This document shows, one piece after another, positions 1 through 8,272 of a stretch of 56,636 nucleotides of DNA. The stretch lies in the NCBI GenBank assembly GCA_045122895.1, contig JBGVIE010000066.1:1-56636 (forward strand). The letters are read 5' to 3'. This DNA is from RGIG1934 sp045122895 (GTDB taxonomy: Bacteria; Bacillota; Clostridia; Lachnospirales; Lachnospiraceae). Below the pieces are notes generated by a model. That model worked only from the letters and a program-made list of their open reading frames with translations. It was not told where the DNA came from and made no database searches. The position numbers were made by a program, and so were the translations under genes. Position 1 is the stretch's first letter. Each line of letters starts with the position of its first letter.

Positions 1-491
1 TGAAGGAATATATCGGAGATCAGGTTGATATAAAAATTGGAAAAGTCGATGAAGATGAATTAAAAAAAGTACTTAAGGATGTTCCTCTTCCAGAGTCAGT
101 CACGAAATCCCTTGTGAAAAATGTGGACAAAAAAGAAATCAAAGACCTTGGAGCAAAGAATATAGGTGAATACGTAAGCAAAGAACTTACAAAAACAATT
201 ATTAATGCAATTTCATATGTAATAGTTTTCATAGTTGCGAGTATAATATTAAATATAGTGATAGTTGCCTTTGATGTATTTGCAAAGCTTCCTGTAATAA
301 ATGAAGCAAATAAGCTTGCAGGAGTTGCAATAGGATTTGTTCTTGGTCTTGTTGTAGTGTGGCTTCTTGGTCTTGCGGTTACAGCTCTTGCGGGAACAGA
401 ACCTGGGCAGCAGGTAATGAGGCAGATTAGCGACAGTTCAGTGTTATCCTGGATTTATGAGAACAATCCACTTATGAAAATATTTTTTTAA
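1..491 (+). CDS. CvpA-family membrane protein (3' end only)
   Basis: The window opens inside this gene, so the true start is upstream; the first complete codon is at position 3 and the stop is TAA at 489-491. The visible 162 residues begin with a charged, probably extracytoplasmic or loop stretch and then show two long hydrophobic segments (the first around the motif SYVIVFIVASIILNIVIVAF, the second around GFVLGLVVVWLLGLAV). The tail ends in a short polar stretch. This two-helix C-terminal half with a Gly-rich second helix resembles CvpA/colicin V production proteins of Firmicutes, which are small membrane proteins of poorly known role. The family call is inferred from pattern, not from a search. 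No key motif can be checked because the N-terminal half is missing. Confidence 0.6.
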   Translation, partial: KEYIGDQVDIKIGKVDEDELKKVLKDVPLPESVTKSLVKNVDKKEIKDLGAKNIGEYVSKELTKTIINAISYVIVFIVASIILNIVIVAFDVFAKLPVINEANKLAGVAIGFVLGLVVVWLLGLAVTALAGTEPGQQVMRQISDSSVLSWIYENNPLMKIFF

Positions 492-501
492 AATAAAATA
501 C

Positions 502-530
502 TTGACGTAATGCAATTGTATTGCTATAAT
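502..530 (+). promoter_or_regulatory. Sigma-A type promoter for tRNA-Cys
   Basis: TTGACG at 502-507 and TATAAT at 525-530 are separated by exactly 17 bases. The predicted start near 537 lies about 24 bases upstream of the tRNA, so this is the likely tRNA promoter. Confidence 0.65.
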
Positions 531-560
531 GTAATAGCTGTTGAAACAGACAGTTATTAA

Positions 561-631
561 GGCGACATAGCCAAGCGGTAAGGCTCCGGTCTGCAACACC
601 GTCATCACCAGTTCGAATCTGGTTGTCGCCT
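561..631 (+). tRNA. tRNA-Cys (GCA anticodon)
   Basis: A cloverleaf can be drawn by eye: acceptor arms GGCGACA and TGTCGCC, a T arm ACCAG-TTCGAAT-CTGGT, a D arm around GCCAAGCGGTAAGGC, and an anticodon loop CTGCAAC with anticodon GCA at 593-595. The discriminator base is T at 631, as expected for cysteine tRNA. The 3' CCA is not encoded. A promoter lies just upstream and a terminator six bases downstream, so it is a single-gene transcript. Confidence 0.95.
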
Positions 632-636
632 CTACC

Positions 637-671
637 AGCTCGAAAGCTTAAGCTTTCGAGCTTTTTGTTTT
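637..671 (+). terminator. Rho-independent terminator after tRNA-Cys
   Basis: Perfect 13-bp inverted repeat AGCTCGAAAGCTT / AAGCTTTCGAGCT followed by a T-rich run (ttttgtttt). Confidence 0.85.
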
Positions 672-701
672 ATACGAATGCAATCAGAGGAGGGATGCTT
701 T

Positions 702-899
702 GTGGAACAGGAGAAAAACTACGAAGTTGGTGATATTATCAAGATGAGAAAGCCACATCCGTGTGGTTGTGACACATTTTTGATACTAAGAGTTGGAATG
801 GATTTCAGATTGAAGTGTACAGGATGCGGACATCAAATGATGATGCCACGAAAAACAGTTGTAAAGAGTACGAAGAGATTAGAGAAAAAAGAGAGTTAA
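702..899 (+). CDS. DUF951 family small zinc-ribbon-like protein
   Basis: A 65-residue protein with the DUF951 hallmarks: VGDIIKMRKPHPCGCDTF near the N-terminus, then FRLKCTGCGHQMMMPR. Cysteines in the CGC and CTGC motifs could bind a metal, though this is inference. A GTG start at 702 is preferred because AGAGGAGGGA lies 7-8 bases upstream; an in-frame ATG at 678 would place that ribosome site inside the gene. In many Firmicutes this family sits just upstream of the rpsF operon, as it does here (with one amidase gene in between). Its cellular role is unknown. It is followed after two bases by the amidase start, so the two are probably co-translated. Confidence 0.85.
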   Translation: MEQEKNYEVGDIIKMRKPHPCGCDTFLILRVGMDFRLKCTGCGHQMMMPRKTVVKSTKRLEKKES

Positions 900-901
900 T
901 T

Positions 902-1606
902 ATGGCAGTCAGAAGAAAAAAGAAAAGATTTTTACCACGCATTTTTATGTTGTCGATGTTTGTGATTATTATAGTGCTTGGTATGTATTTTTTTGCAGAA
1001 TCAAAGAAAAAAGATAATAAGCAGTCTTTTATACAGGACTCGTCTAAGGATTATGATGTTATGGTGTGCGTGGATGCAGGTCATGGCGGTCATGATGTTG
1101 GAGCGGATGCGTTTGGGAGATATGAGAAGGATGACACATTGCGGTTTGCTCTGGCACTTAGAGAGGAGATTCACAAATATGGAATAGGTGTATACATGAC
1201 AAGAGGAGATGACACATATTTTTCTCCAAAGGAAAGGGTTGAAATGGCTGAAAAGCAGGATGTAAAAATGCTGTTTTCCATACACAGGAATGCATATGCG
1301 GGAGATAAGGATGTAAATGGTGTTGAGGTTTGGATTCACAGCCAAAAGCCAGAGGATGCAGTTAGTCTTGCGAATGACCTTCTTAATAATATAGAAGAAA
1401 TAGGACATATGAATATCAGAGGGATAAAAAGTGGAACGGCTGAGAATCCTGACGAAGATTACACTATAAATACGTCAAAGCTTACGAGTTGTATTTTTGA
1501 AATAGGATATATAACAAGTGAGAAGGATAACGATTATTTTGATAAGGATTTTGACAAGAATGTGCAGGCTGCAGCCATTGCCATAAAAAATGCTGTAAAA
1601 AAATAA
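902..1606 (+). CDS. Membrane-anchored N-acetylmuramoyl-L-alanine amidase (Amidase_3)
   Basis: A 234-residue protein predicted to cut the bond between muramic acid and L-alanine in peptidoglycan. A basic N-terminus (RRKKKRF) and a hydrophobic segment at about residues 15-32 form a signal anchor, so the enzyme domain faces outside. The zinc-site motifs of Amidase_3 are visible: DAGHGGHD with His61, and SIHRN with His128; a late FEIGYITSEKDNDYF matches the family's conserved glutamate region. SIHRN replaces the more usual SIHAN. The ATG at 902 is chosen because it avoids a long overlap with the preceding gene; its ribosome site is weak, suggesting coupling. A second enzyme of this family lies at 30541. 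Confidence 0.88.
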   Translation: MAVRRKKKRFLPRIFMLSMFVIIIVLGMYFFAESKKKDNKQSFIQDSSKDYDVMVCVDAGHGGHDVGADAFGRYEKDDTLRFALALREEIHKYGIGVYMTRGDDTYFSPKERVEMAEKQDVKMLFSIHRNAYAGDKDVNGVEVWIHSQKPEDAVSLANDLLNNIEEIGHMNIRGIKSGTAENPDEDYTINTSKLTSCIFEIGYITSEKDNDYFDKDFDKNVQAAAIAIKNAVKK

Positions 1607-1614
1607 AAATTATC

Positions 1615-1643
1615 TTGCAATAAAAGTTTCGTTATGATAAACT
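1615..1643 (+). promoter_or_regulatory. Promoter of the rpsF-ssb-rpsR operon
   Basis: TTGCAA at 1615-1620 and TAAACT at 1638-1643 with a 17-base spacer, about 80 bases before rpsF. The -10 element is one base from TATACT. Confidence 0.5.
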
Positions 1644-1678
1644 ATGAACTTGTGATATATATTTATATTATTCCTTGT

Positions 1679-1696
1679 TCCCTACCTGTTAGGGGA
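1679..1696 (+). promoter_or_regulatory. Hairpin in rpsF leader, possible S6:S18 autoregulatory site
   Basis: A small stem TCCCTA / TAGGG(G)A with loop CCTGT sits in the rpsF leader about 30 bases before the start codon. rpsF leaders in many bacteria carry a structured S6:S18 binding motif. The position fits, but the diagnostic motif was not clearly identified, so this is tentative. Confidence 0.3.
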
Positions 1697-1723
1697 CCAG
1701 AGACCAAAAGGAGGTAAAAACGC

Positions 1724-2011
1724 ATGAACAAATATGATTTAGCAGTAGTTGTTAGTGCAAGACTCGAAGATGAAGAAAGAGCTGCTACTATCGAAAAGGT
1801 AAAAGAGTACATCACTCGTTTCGGTGGAACAGTAACAAACGTTGATGAATGGGGTAAGAAGAAATTAGCTTACGAAATTCAGAAGATGAAAGAGGCTTAT
1901 TATTACTTCATCCAGTTCGAATCTGATGCTAACTGTCCAAACGAAGTTGAAGAAAACGTTCGTATTATGGAAAATGTTGTTAGATACTTATGCACAAAGG
2001 TTGAAGCATAG
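1724..2011 (+). CDS. rpsF: 30S ribosomal protein S6
   Basis: A 95-residue S6 protein, full length for bacteria. The recognisable features are the N-terminal strand YDLAVVVSARLEDEER, the conserved WGKKKLAYEIQKMKEAYYYF segment, and the C-terminal NVRIMENVVRYL. S6 binds S18 on the platform of the 30S subunit. A strong ribosome site AAAGGAGGT is placed before the ATG. It is the first gene of the classic rpsF-ssb-rpsR operon, with ssb starting 54 bases downstream. Codon use is noticeably more optimised (many AAC, GTT, CGT) than in surrounding genes, consistent with high expression. Confidence 0.98.
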   Translation: MNKYDLAVVVSARLEDEERAATIEKVKEYITRFGGTVTNVDEWGKKKLAYEIQKMKEAYYYFIQFESDANCPNEVEENVRIMENVVRYLCTKVEA

Positions 2012-2065
2012 TTAATTTTAGCAATAGTACATCAGTATGATGTTTTAGTAGAAAGAGGAGATTGT

Positions 2066-2512
2066 ATGAATAAAGTCATACTTATGGGTAGATTAACCCG
2101 TGACCCTGAAGTAAGATATTCCTCACAGGGTGATCAGAATTTAGCAATTGCAAGATATACACTTGCGGTGGATAGAAGATTTGCGAGAAGAGATTCAAAT
2201 GAACAGACAGCTGATTTTATATCATGTGTCGCATTTGGTAAGAATGGTGAATTCGCTGAGAAGTACCTTCATCAGGGAACAAAGATTGTTGTAGAAGGTA
2301 GAATCCAGACAGGAAGCTACACAAACAAGGATGGACAGAAGGTGTACACAACAGAAGTTGTTGTTGAGAATTCGGAATTCGCTGAGAGCAAAGCCAGTGC
2401 CGCTTCAAACGGTGAATATCAGGCATCAAGACCTGAGCCAGTCAGCGCAGCAGGAGATGGATTTATGAATATTCCTGATGGTGTTGAGGACGAAGGACTT
2501 CCATTTAACTAA
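2066..2512 (+). CDS. ssb: Single-stranded DNA-binding protein
   Basis: A 148-residue SSB. The OB-fold is clear from MNKVILMGRLTRDPEVRY, the LAVDRRF segment, DFISCVAFGK and the GTKIVVEGRIQTGSY strand. A flexible Ser/Ala-rich linker (about 108-130) follows and the protein closes with an acidic tip, EDEGLPFN. In most SSBs the tip ends exactly in PF; here one extra Asn follows. The tip recruits replication and repair partners. The position between S6 and S18 is the standard arrangement in Firmicutes. A good ribosome site (AGAGGAG) precedes the ATG. Confidence 0.97.
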   Translation: MNKVILMGRLTRDPEVRYSSQGDQNLAIARYTLAVDRRFARRDSNEQTADFISCVAFGKNGEFAEKYLHQGTKIVVEGRIQTGSYTNKDGQKVYTTEVVVENSEFAESKASAASNGEYQASRPEPVSAAGDGFMNIPDGVEDEGLPFN

Positions 2513-2548
2513 GAGATTTAGAATATTTATAGAAGGAGGCTGTTCACG

Positions 2549-2812
2549 ATGGCATTCAACAAAGCTGAAAAGAGTGATTCTCCAATGAAGAGAAGAGGCG
2601 GACGCAGAAGAAAGAAAGTTTGCGTTTTCTGTGGAGATCAGAACAATGTTATAGATTATAAGGATGTTAACAAGTTAAAGAGATATGTATCTGAAAGAGG
2701 TAAAATTCTTCCTAGAAGAATTACTGGAAACTGCGCTAAGCACCAGAGAGCTCTTACAGTAGCTATTAAGAGAGCTAGACATATTGCTTTAATGCCATAT
2801 ACATTAGACTAA
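2549..2812 (+). CDS. rpsR: 30S ribosomal protein S18
   Basis: An 87-residue S18 with a basic N-terminus (MKRRGGRRRKKVCVFCGDQ) and the conserved DYKDVNKLKRYVSERGKILPRRITG core that binds 16S rRNA and S6. Two cysteines (VCVFC) near the N-terminus hint at the zinc-binding form of S18, although only one pair is present. Ribosome site AGAAGGAGG precedes the ATG. It is the last gene of the operon and is followed by a strong terminator. Confidence 0.98.
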   Translation: MAFNKAEKSDSPMKRRGGRRRKKVCVFCGDQNNVIDYKDVNKLKRYVSERGKILPRRITGNCAKHQRALTVAIKRARHIALMPYTLD

Positions 2813-2825
2813 TTATAGCAGTATT

Positions 2826-2862
2826 GACCAGCAGGTTAGAAATAACTTGTTGGTCTTTTTTT
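2826..2862 (+). terminator. Rho-independent terminator after rpsR
   Basis: Stem GACCAGCAgGTTA / TAACttGTTGGTC with a GAAA loop, followed by seven T residues. Confidence 0.85.
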
Positions 2863-2868
2863 ATATTA

Positions 2869-2898
2869 TTGTAAAATTTTGGTTAAATGTGGTATAAT
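2869..2898 (+). promoter_or_regulatory. Promoter of the Ig-like surface protein gene
   Basis: TTGTAA at 2869-2874 and TATAAT at 2893-2898 with an 18-base spacer, ending about 60 bases before the chosen ATG. The site partly follows directly on the rpsR terminator. Confidence 0.5.
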
Positions 2899-2959
2899 AG
2901 CATAAATATGCAGTTCATGGGAGAGGTGTATGTTGAATAATTTGAATGGAGGATTTTTT

Positions 2960-5900
2960 ATGAAGACAAAAAGAATTGTAGCTTGGCTGCTTACATTCTT
3001 GATGGTACTCGGTGTGATGCCTGCCAGAGTCGTTATGGCAGACAGTGCTTTAGTTGATGCTGAAACTAAGCTTGAGTTTACCATCGAAGCGGACAAGGCA
3101 ACTATCACAGGTTATTCAGGAAACAAAGACGAATTAAAAGAGTTAGTTGTTCCTGAAGTTGTTAAAACGGAAGGCGGTTCGTCATATGATGTATCAGCAA
3201 TTGCAGCAGGTGCATTTAGCTATGACCAGTACCCTAATCTTGACAGCATTGCGGTGCTTGGAAGTGATGTTGTAATTGGCGAAAAGATGTGTGGTTTCAA
3301 GGCGGACGGCACAAGAAACGACAGACTTATACTTTGGGTAACTCCTGGAAGTACTTTAGAAACTTATGCAAGTAGTCAGCTTTTTAAACCTAACAATCTT
3401 GCTACAGCAATATCTGACATTACAGATACTCGTGGTGAACAAAAGTACATTTACACTGAAACAAGTGGTTTTGAGGTAAATGCAGAATTAACAGTTGGCA
3501 CTATTTATGGTGAAACTGAGGAAAAGTTAGATATAGCAGACGTTCAGTGGACATCTGAGCATCCGGATGCAGTAAGCGTAGTTCCAAAGTCATATGAGTA
3601 CGATGCACAGACTGGAAAGATAAAAGCTTCTGCAACAGTTAAGGTTAATAGCCTTGAGGGTATAGAAGAGAGTAGAAGCTGTGTAATTAAAGCTGCTACA
3701 AAGAGTGGTTTGGAGAAGTCAATTACTATTTCGAATATATTAAAGTCAGCAACCGGAATTCAGTGTGAATGTAAAATTTACAAAGAAATAAAGACTGTTG
3801 ACCAGGTTTCTCAAAAAATAACCGCTATTGATTATGTTCCTGTTGATGAAGCATTGTTAGCAACAGATGCTGATGGTAATTTTACATATTTTAAGGATGA
3901 TACACTAACTATCGATGAGGGCTATGTTGTATCTTTCAGACCATATGTGACAGGAAGCGCTGTAGGTGAAGGAGAAGAGGAAGATTTTATTAGCGGATGT
4001 CTTATGGATACAAGTGCACCATATTCAGCAGTGTATGAATTCGTAGGATATGACGCGTCAAACCAGATTATAACAGGTGCTCCGGTTCATCTTAGCGATA
4101 ACAAAGATGATTACGTATATAAGATGAATGACGCTACAGGAAAAAAATCAAGTATTACTTTTGTTTCATCAAGTAACGTATTAAGTAAGAAGATAAATAT
4201 TGACATCAAGAGAGGGACAACAGATATAGAAATCAGTCTCGGTGGAACAAAGATTGAAACAGATATAGGCGTAATAGCAGGTTATAAAGGTAATCTGTCA
4301 TACAAGTTAAATGCAAGCAATAAGACATCGACAGATACAGCTACATGGTCTGTGGACGATAAAAACAAAGCATCAGTATCTTCAGCAGGTGTTTTGGAGG
4401 CAAATCAGGATGGAACTGTAAATATTACCTGTACTGTGGAGGATACTTTAGGCTTTAAGAGAAATATCTCAAAGACTATAATACTAACGATAATCAAAAA
4501 AGTAGAATATCAAAAAATTGGACTGGCTACAAGCCTTGATGGAGAAGCAGTACAAACTGTAGATGTACAAAATGGAAGTACAGTTACTGTTTACCCGGTT
4601 GAAACAGCCCAGAGAACTGACGGTAAGACACCTAATGAGTATGTAACATATACATCATCAAACCCTAATGTGGCAACAGTTGATGAAAATGGTGTTATCA
4701 GTGGTAAGAATGTAGGTACTGCTACAATAACAGTGAATACAGTTGGAACAAATATGAGTGCTTCAATAACAGTTAATGTATTCGCACCAATTACAGAGAT
4801 TAAACTTGCTGAAGAAGCAGGAGCTATACCACAGGGACAGACAAAAGTAATCAAGTATACTAAGAATCAGGGAGCTACAGATAAGGTTATCTGGCAGTCG
4901 CTTGACAAGTCAATTGCTACTGTTGAATGTGATGAAGAAGAAGGAAAGATTTCAATTACAGCCGTAGCTTTAGGACAGACTAATATTGAAGGATATGCAA
5001 AGAATAATGAGGAAGTAAAGAAGATTACACAGGTAACGGTAATACCTGCAGTTCATATTGATACTCTTGGAATAAAGGTTGCAGATGAAGCTTCTTATAC
5101 AGACACATATGTGAGCGAAGAGGAAGATACAAAGGGAATTACAGTTTACGAAGTTGAACGTGGTAAATCCATAGTATTCCAGCCAGATTATTTACCGGTA
5201 AATGCAAATGACGGATTGACATGGGAGCATATTGTTAAAGAAGGAACTACAGCATATGCAACAGGAACAATTGTAGGAACACAGTTGACAGTAAAAGCTG
5301 ACAGAATAGGTGGAATCGAAGTCTTTAAGCTTGTTAGCACGAATGGAAAAGCTATATTAGTAGGTGTAAAACCGGTTGTCAAGGCGACAAGCATTGAAAT
5401 AAGAAAAGGAAACACAAAAGTAGAATCAGTTAATGTGGTTCTCGATAAAACTACATCAGTAAAAGCAAATATTCTGCCTGCAGATTCAACTGACGATATT
5501 GAATGGACTGCGGCAAAAGATCAGGATGGCAATGACATCATCAGCATTAATAAGACGAAGACAGGAAAAGATGAAGAATTGACTATTACCGGATTGAAAG
5601 CAGGAGTGACTACATTGACTGCTACAGCAAAATCAGGAGTAAAGGCTACTATTACAGTAAATGTAATTGTTCCAACAACAGAGATTATTTTCAAAGATGG
5701 TGAACAGGTAGTAGATCCTCAAAAGGGACTTGCTGTATATCAGGAAGTAAGTAAGACCGTTAACATAGAAGTGGTGCCTAATGACACTACAGATACGAAA
5801 TACTCTTGGTCATCAAATAATCCGGCAGTTGAAGTTATACCTTCAGATGATGGAAAGAGTGCAGTTATTACTGCACACAGTTCAGTAACTGCAACAATAA

Positions 5901-7786
5901 CAGTAACAGCAACAGAATCAAACGGCTCGTTCCCGCTGTTGGTAAAAGCTTTGATTCCAGCAGAGGAAATATCATTCACATGTACAAAGACTTCAATAAA
6001 CAAGAATGGTGCGGCAGTTGTAGCTATAAGCAGTATTTTACCGGCAACATCAAACGATATAATAAACTATACTGTTGACAAAGAAGGAATAGTAGAGATT
6101 GAACCTAATCCAAATGATCAGAAGAGATTAACTATTAAAGGTATTGAAGTGGGTACTGTTGTGATAACAGCTACAACAGGAAGCGGAAAATCAGCAAGTA
6201 TCACAATAGATGTTGCAACAGTTGATATGGCTTCTGATGATATTGTTGTATCGGGAATAAATAACTCATCGCAGTATACATATACAGGTGAAGAGATTAA
6301 AGCACAGAATTTATCATTGAGATGCACAAGTAATGCAGTTAATCTTGTTGAGGGAACTGATTATGAGCTTAAATACGAAAATAATGTAAATGTAACAAAT
6401 GAAGCTAAACTTACTATTACAGGTAAGGGAAATTATTCAGGAGAAAAAGTAATCACATTTAAGATTCTGCCAAAGAATGGTTCTACATCAGATATAACAG
6501 TTGTATTTGATGAAACAAAGACAGCTGAACAGCTTAAGAAAGTATATGACGGAAATGTACTCAAGCCAACAGTAACAGTAGCGGATTCTAAACGTGCTGA
6601 GAATGAGACAATACTTATCAATGCTGTAGATTATGACATAGAGTATTCAAATGCCTCTCCTGTAAATCAGGGAACATACTCAGTAATTGTCAAGTTCAAA
6701 GGTAATTATACAGGACAGAGACAATTGTCATATGTTATCCAGAGAAAGAATATCGCTGATTTGGAAGATGGTACAAAGACAGTAAGTGTAATTGGATTGG
6801 AGTCTCAGTATGCATATACAGGTACTGTAGTTAATCCTACATTTACAGTAAAAGATCTCTCAAGAAATGTGGAACTTAAGCTCGGTGCTGATAAGGATTA
6901 TGTAGTATCATATGCAAATAATTTAAATTCATCAACAGATGCTGTAAAGGGCACAATTACAATAACCGGTTGTGGTAATTACCAGGGAACTGTTACATGT
7001 AATTTTGAAATAGTACCGGCAAGTCTTTCAAAAGCTAGTATTGTTCCGATTAACAATAGTGTATACACAGGAAGCGCAATAGTTCCAGTGGTCACATTAA
7101 AAATTGGCGACAAGATTATTCCATCATCATATTACGATGTTAAGTATACAAATAACGTAAAGACTGGTAAAGCTACAGTTACTGTAACAGGTAAGGGTAA
7201 CTACTCAGGAACAAAATCAACTACATTTAAGATTTTACCTACTCAGGTATCAAATCTTAAGCAGACAAGTGCGACTAACACAAGTGTTAAGCTTTCATGG
7301 TCAAAGAATCCTTCTGGACAGGCTGTGTCTCGCTACTATATTTACAAAGTGGATACACGTAGAAACAAATATACAAAGATTGGTAGCACAACAAAGAATT
7401 ACTTCACAGTATCAAAATTAAAAGCTGGAAGTAACTATACTTACGCAGTTGCAGCTCAGAAGAGTGGATATGTAGGTGCATACTCACAGACTGTTACAGC
7501 TATGACTTCTGCATCAAAGGTAACAATCAGAAGTATAAAAGCGACAGGAAGTGGTAATGTAAACGTTAAATGGAGAGCTGTAAAGGGAGCAACAAGCTAC
7601 AAGATTTACACATCAACAAATGGTAAGAAATACAAACTGGCAGCTACAACTTCATTTACAGGACATGCATTATCAGGACTTAGGGCAAGAAGAAGAATTT
7701 ATGTTAAGATTGTTACAATCAGAAATATAAATGGAAAAGATTATAAGAGCTCATACAGTAGTACAAAGAACGTAGTTGTAAAATAA
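2960..7786 (+). CDS. Large secreted protein with repeated Big_2 Ig-like and FN3-like domains
   Basis: A 1608-residue exported protein. The ATG at 2960 is preferred over one at 2930 because TGGAGG lies seven bases before it and a typical signal peptide begins there (MKTKRIVAWLLTFLMVLGVM, cleavage probably near VMADSA). The body contains many bacterial Ig-like group 2 repeats: strands such as YTSSNPNVATVDENGVISG followed by GTATITVN recur from about residue 400 to 1060. From about 1060 to 1430 a different repeat takes over, with the pattern YEVxYxNN…GKGNYSG repeated about four times. The last 170 residues look like two fibronectin type III-like modules. No LPXTG, SLH or cell-wall binding motif is visible at the end, so attachment is unclear. 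Adhesion or surface-structure function is only inferred from the fold. Own promoter; monocistronic. Confidence 0.85.
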   Translation: MKTKRIVAWLLTFLMVLGVMPARVVMADSALVDAETKLEFTIEADKATITGYSGNKDELKELVVPEVVKTEGGSSYDVSAIAAGAFSYDQYPNLDSIAVLGSDVVIGEKMCGFKADGTRNDRLILWVTPGSTLETYASSQLFKPNNLATAISDITDTRGEQKYIYTETSGFEVNAELTVGTIYGETEEKLDIADVQWTSEHPDAVSVVPKSYEYDAQTGKIKASATVKVNSLEGIEESRSCVIKAATKSGLEKSITISNILKSATGIQCECKIYKEIKTVDQVSQKITAIDYVPVDEALLATDADGNFTYFKDDTLTIDEGYVVSFRPYVTGSAVGEGEEEDFISGCLMDTSAPYSAVYEFVGYDASNQIITGAPVHLSDNKDDYVYKMNDATGKKSSITFVSSSNVLSKKINIDIKRGTTDIEISLGGTKIETDIGVIAGYKGNLSYKLNASNKTSTDTATWSVDDKNKASVSSAGVLEANQDGTVNITCTVEDTLGFKRNISKTIILTIIKKVEYQKIGLATSLDGEAVQTVDVQNGSTVTVYPVETAQRTDGKTPNEYVTYTSSNPNVATVDENGVISGKNVGTATITVNTVGTNMSASITVNVFAPITEIKLAEEAGAIPQGQTKVIKYTKNQGATDKVIWQSLDKSIATVECDEEEGKISITAVALGQTNIEGYAKNNEEVKKITQVTVIPAVHIDTLGIKVADEASYTDTYVSEEEDTKGITVYEVERGKSIVFQPDYLPVNANDGLTWEHIVKEGTTAYATGTIVGTQLTVKADRIGGIEVFKLVSTNGKAILVGVKPVVKATSIEIRKGNTKVESVNVVLDKTTSVKANILPADSTDDIEWTAAKDQDGNDIISINKTKTGKDEELTITGLKAGVTTLTATAKSGVKATITVNVIVPTTEIIFKDGEQVVDPQKGLAVYQEVSKTVNIEVVPNDTTDTKYSWSSNNPAVEVIPSDDGKSAVITAHSSVTATITVTATESNGSFPLLVKALIPAEEISFTCTKTSINKNGAAVVAISSILPATSNDIINYTVDKEGIVEIEPNPNDQKRLTIKGIEVGTVVITATTGSGKSASITIDVATVDMASDDIVVSGINNSSQYTYTGEEIKAQNLSLRCTSNAVNLVEGTDYELKYENNVNVTNEAKLTITGKGNYSGEKVITFKILPKNGSTSDITVVFDETKTAEQLKKVYDGNVLKPTVTVADSKRAENETILINAVDYDIEYSNASPVNQGTYSVIVKFKGNYTGQRQLSYVIQRKNIADLEDGTKTVSVIGLESQYAYTGTVVNPTFTVKDLSRNVELKLGADKDYVVSYANNLNSSTDAVKGTITITGCGNYQGTVTCNFEIVPASLSKASIVPINNSVYTGSAIVPVVTLKIGDKIIPSSYYDVKYTNNVKTGKATVTVTGKGNYSGTKSTTFKILPTQVSNLKQTSATNTSVKLSWSKNPSGQAVSRYYIYKVDTRRNKYTKIGSTTKNYFTVSKLKAGSNYTYAVAAQKSGYVGAYSQTVTAMTSASKVTIRSIKATGSGNVNVKWRAVKGATSYKIYTSTNGKKYKLAATTSFTGHALSGLRARRRIYVKIVTIRNINGKDYKSSYSSTKNVVVK

Positions 7787-7797
7787 TAATCAATTTA

Positions 7798-7833
7798 AAG
7801 TGGCATGGCTATAGAGGTCATGCTGCTTTTTTG
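7798..7833 (+). terminator. Terminator after the Ig-like protein gene
   Basis: Imperfect stem AGtGGCATG / CATGCTGCT followed by a run of six T, starting about 12 bases after the stop codon. Confidence 0.6.
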
Positions 7834-7866
7834 TGTAATAAACTATGTATAAAAAAGTTGTCTCTT

Positions 7867-7893
7867 TGAAACCAAATTGTGATATGATTCGTG
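7867..7893 (+). promoter_or_regulatory. Possible ECF-sigma type promoter before the broken sigma gene
   Basis: TGAAAC at 7867-7872 and CGTG at 7890-7893, separated by 17 bases, resemble the TGAAAC-N16-CGTA class recognised by SigW-like ECF factors. ECF operons are often self-controlled, so the site fits its position. A weak sigma-A reading (TTGTCT…TATGAT) overlaps it. Confidence 0.35.
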
Positions 7894-7923
7894 TTATATA
7901 TGAAAAGGCAATAAAGGAAGGAG

Positions 7924-8272
7924 ATGAGAACAGTGATAATAACAAAACAAGATATTGCAGAACTGTTGGATGAGTATGCTGATAAGGGTCACTGTTAATG
8001 TGTGCAAGGATTATCTTAAATCTGCATGGCACAGTAAGAAGGCAGAGTATATAGGAAATGAATATGAGTATGTTGACAAGAAGGATGACTTGCTTGGTGA
8101 GGTGATGAGTCTACCGGTAAAATACAGAAATGTTATTTACCTGCATTATTATGAGGGATACAGCGTAGAGGAGATTGGAGAAATCTTAGGAAAGAATAAG
8201 AACACGATAAAGACGTGGCTTAAGCGGGGGAGAAATGAGCTTAAGTTGAATATATTGGGAGGTGAGCTGTAA
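7924..8272 (+). pseudogene. ECF RNA polymerase sigma factor, broken by internal deletion and frame change
   Basis: A good ribosome site (AAAGGAAGGAGA) leads into an N-terminal piece reading VIITKQDIAELLDEYADK (GTG at 7933 or ATG at 7924) that stops at TAA 7996-7998. In the next frame the text continues as LIRVTVNVCKDYLKSAW and then a full sigma region 4 (LPVKYRNVIYLHYYEGYSVE, then EEIGEILGKNKNTIKTWLKR), ending at TAA 8270-8272. Almost all of region 2 (about 55-60 residues in the family) is missing. The string GCTGATAAGG at the junction can be read both as A-D-K and as L-I-R, as expected if a slippage deletion joined two copies of a short repeat. Without region 2 the product cannot bind the -10 element or core polymerase normally. 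The region 4 half could still be translated from an internal start but has no good ribosome site. Confidence 0.8.

Noticed and set aside
815..901. Longer start for the first amidase, overlapping DUF951
   Set aside because: Adds 29 residues in a second frame of the DUF951 gene, no ribosome site, and the signal anchor starts only after the ATG at 902.
1001..1408. 135-codon open frame on the minus strand opposite the first amidase
   Set aside because: Opposes the zinc motifs of a clear Amidase_3 gene; composition is that of a shadow frame.
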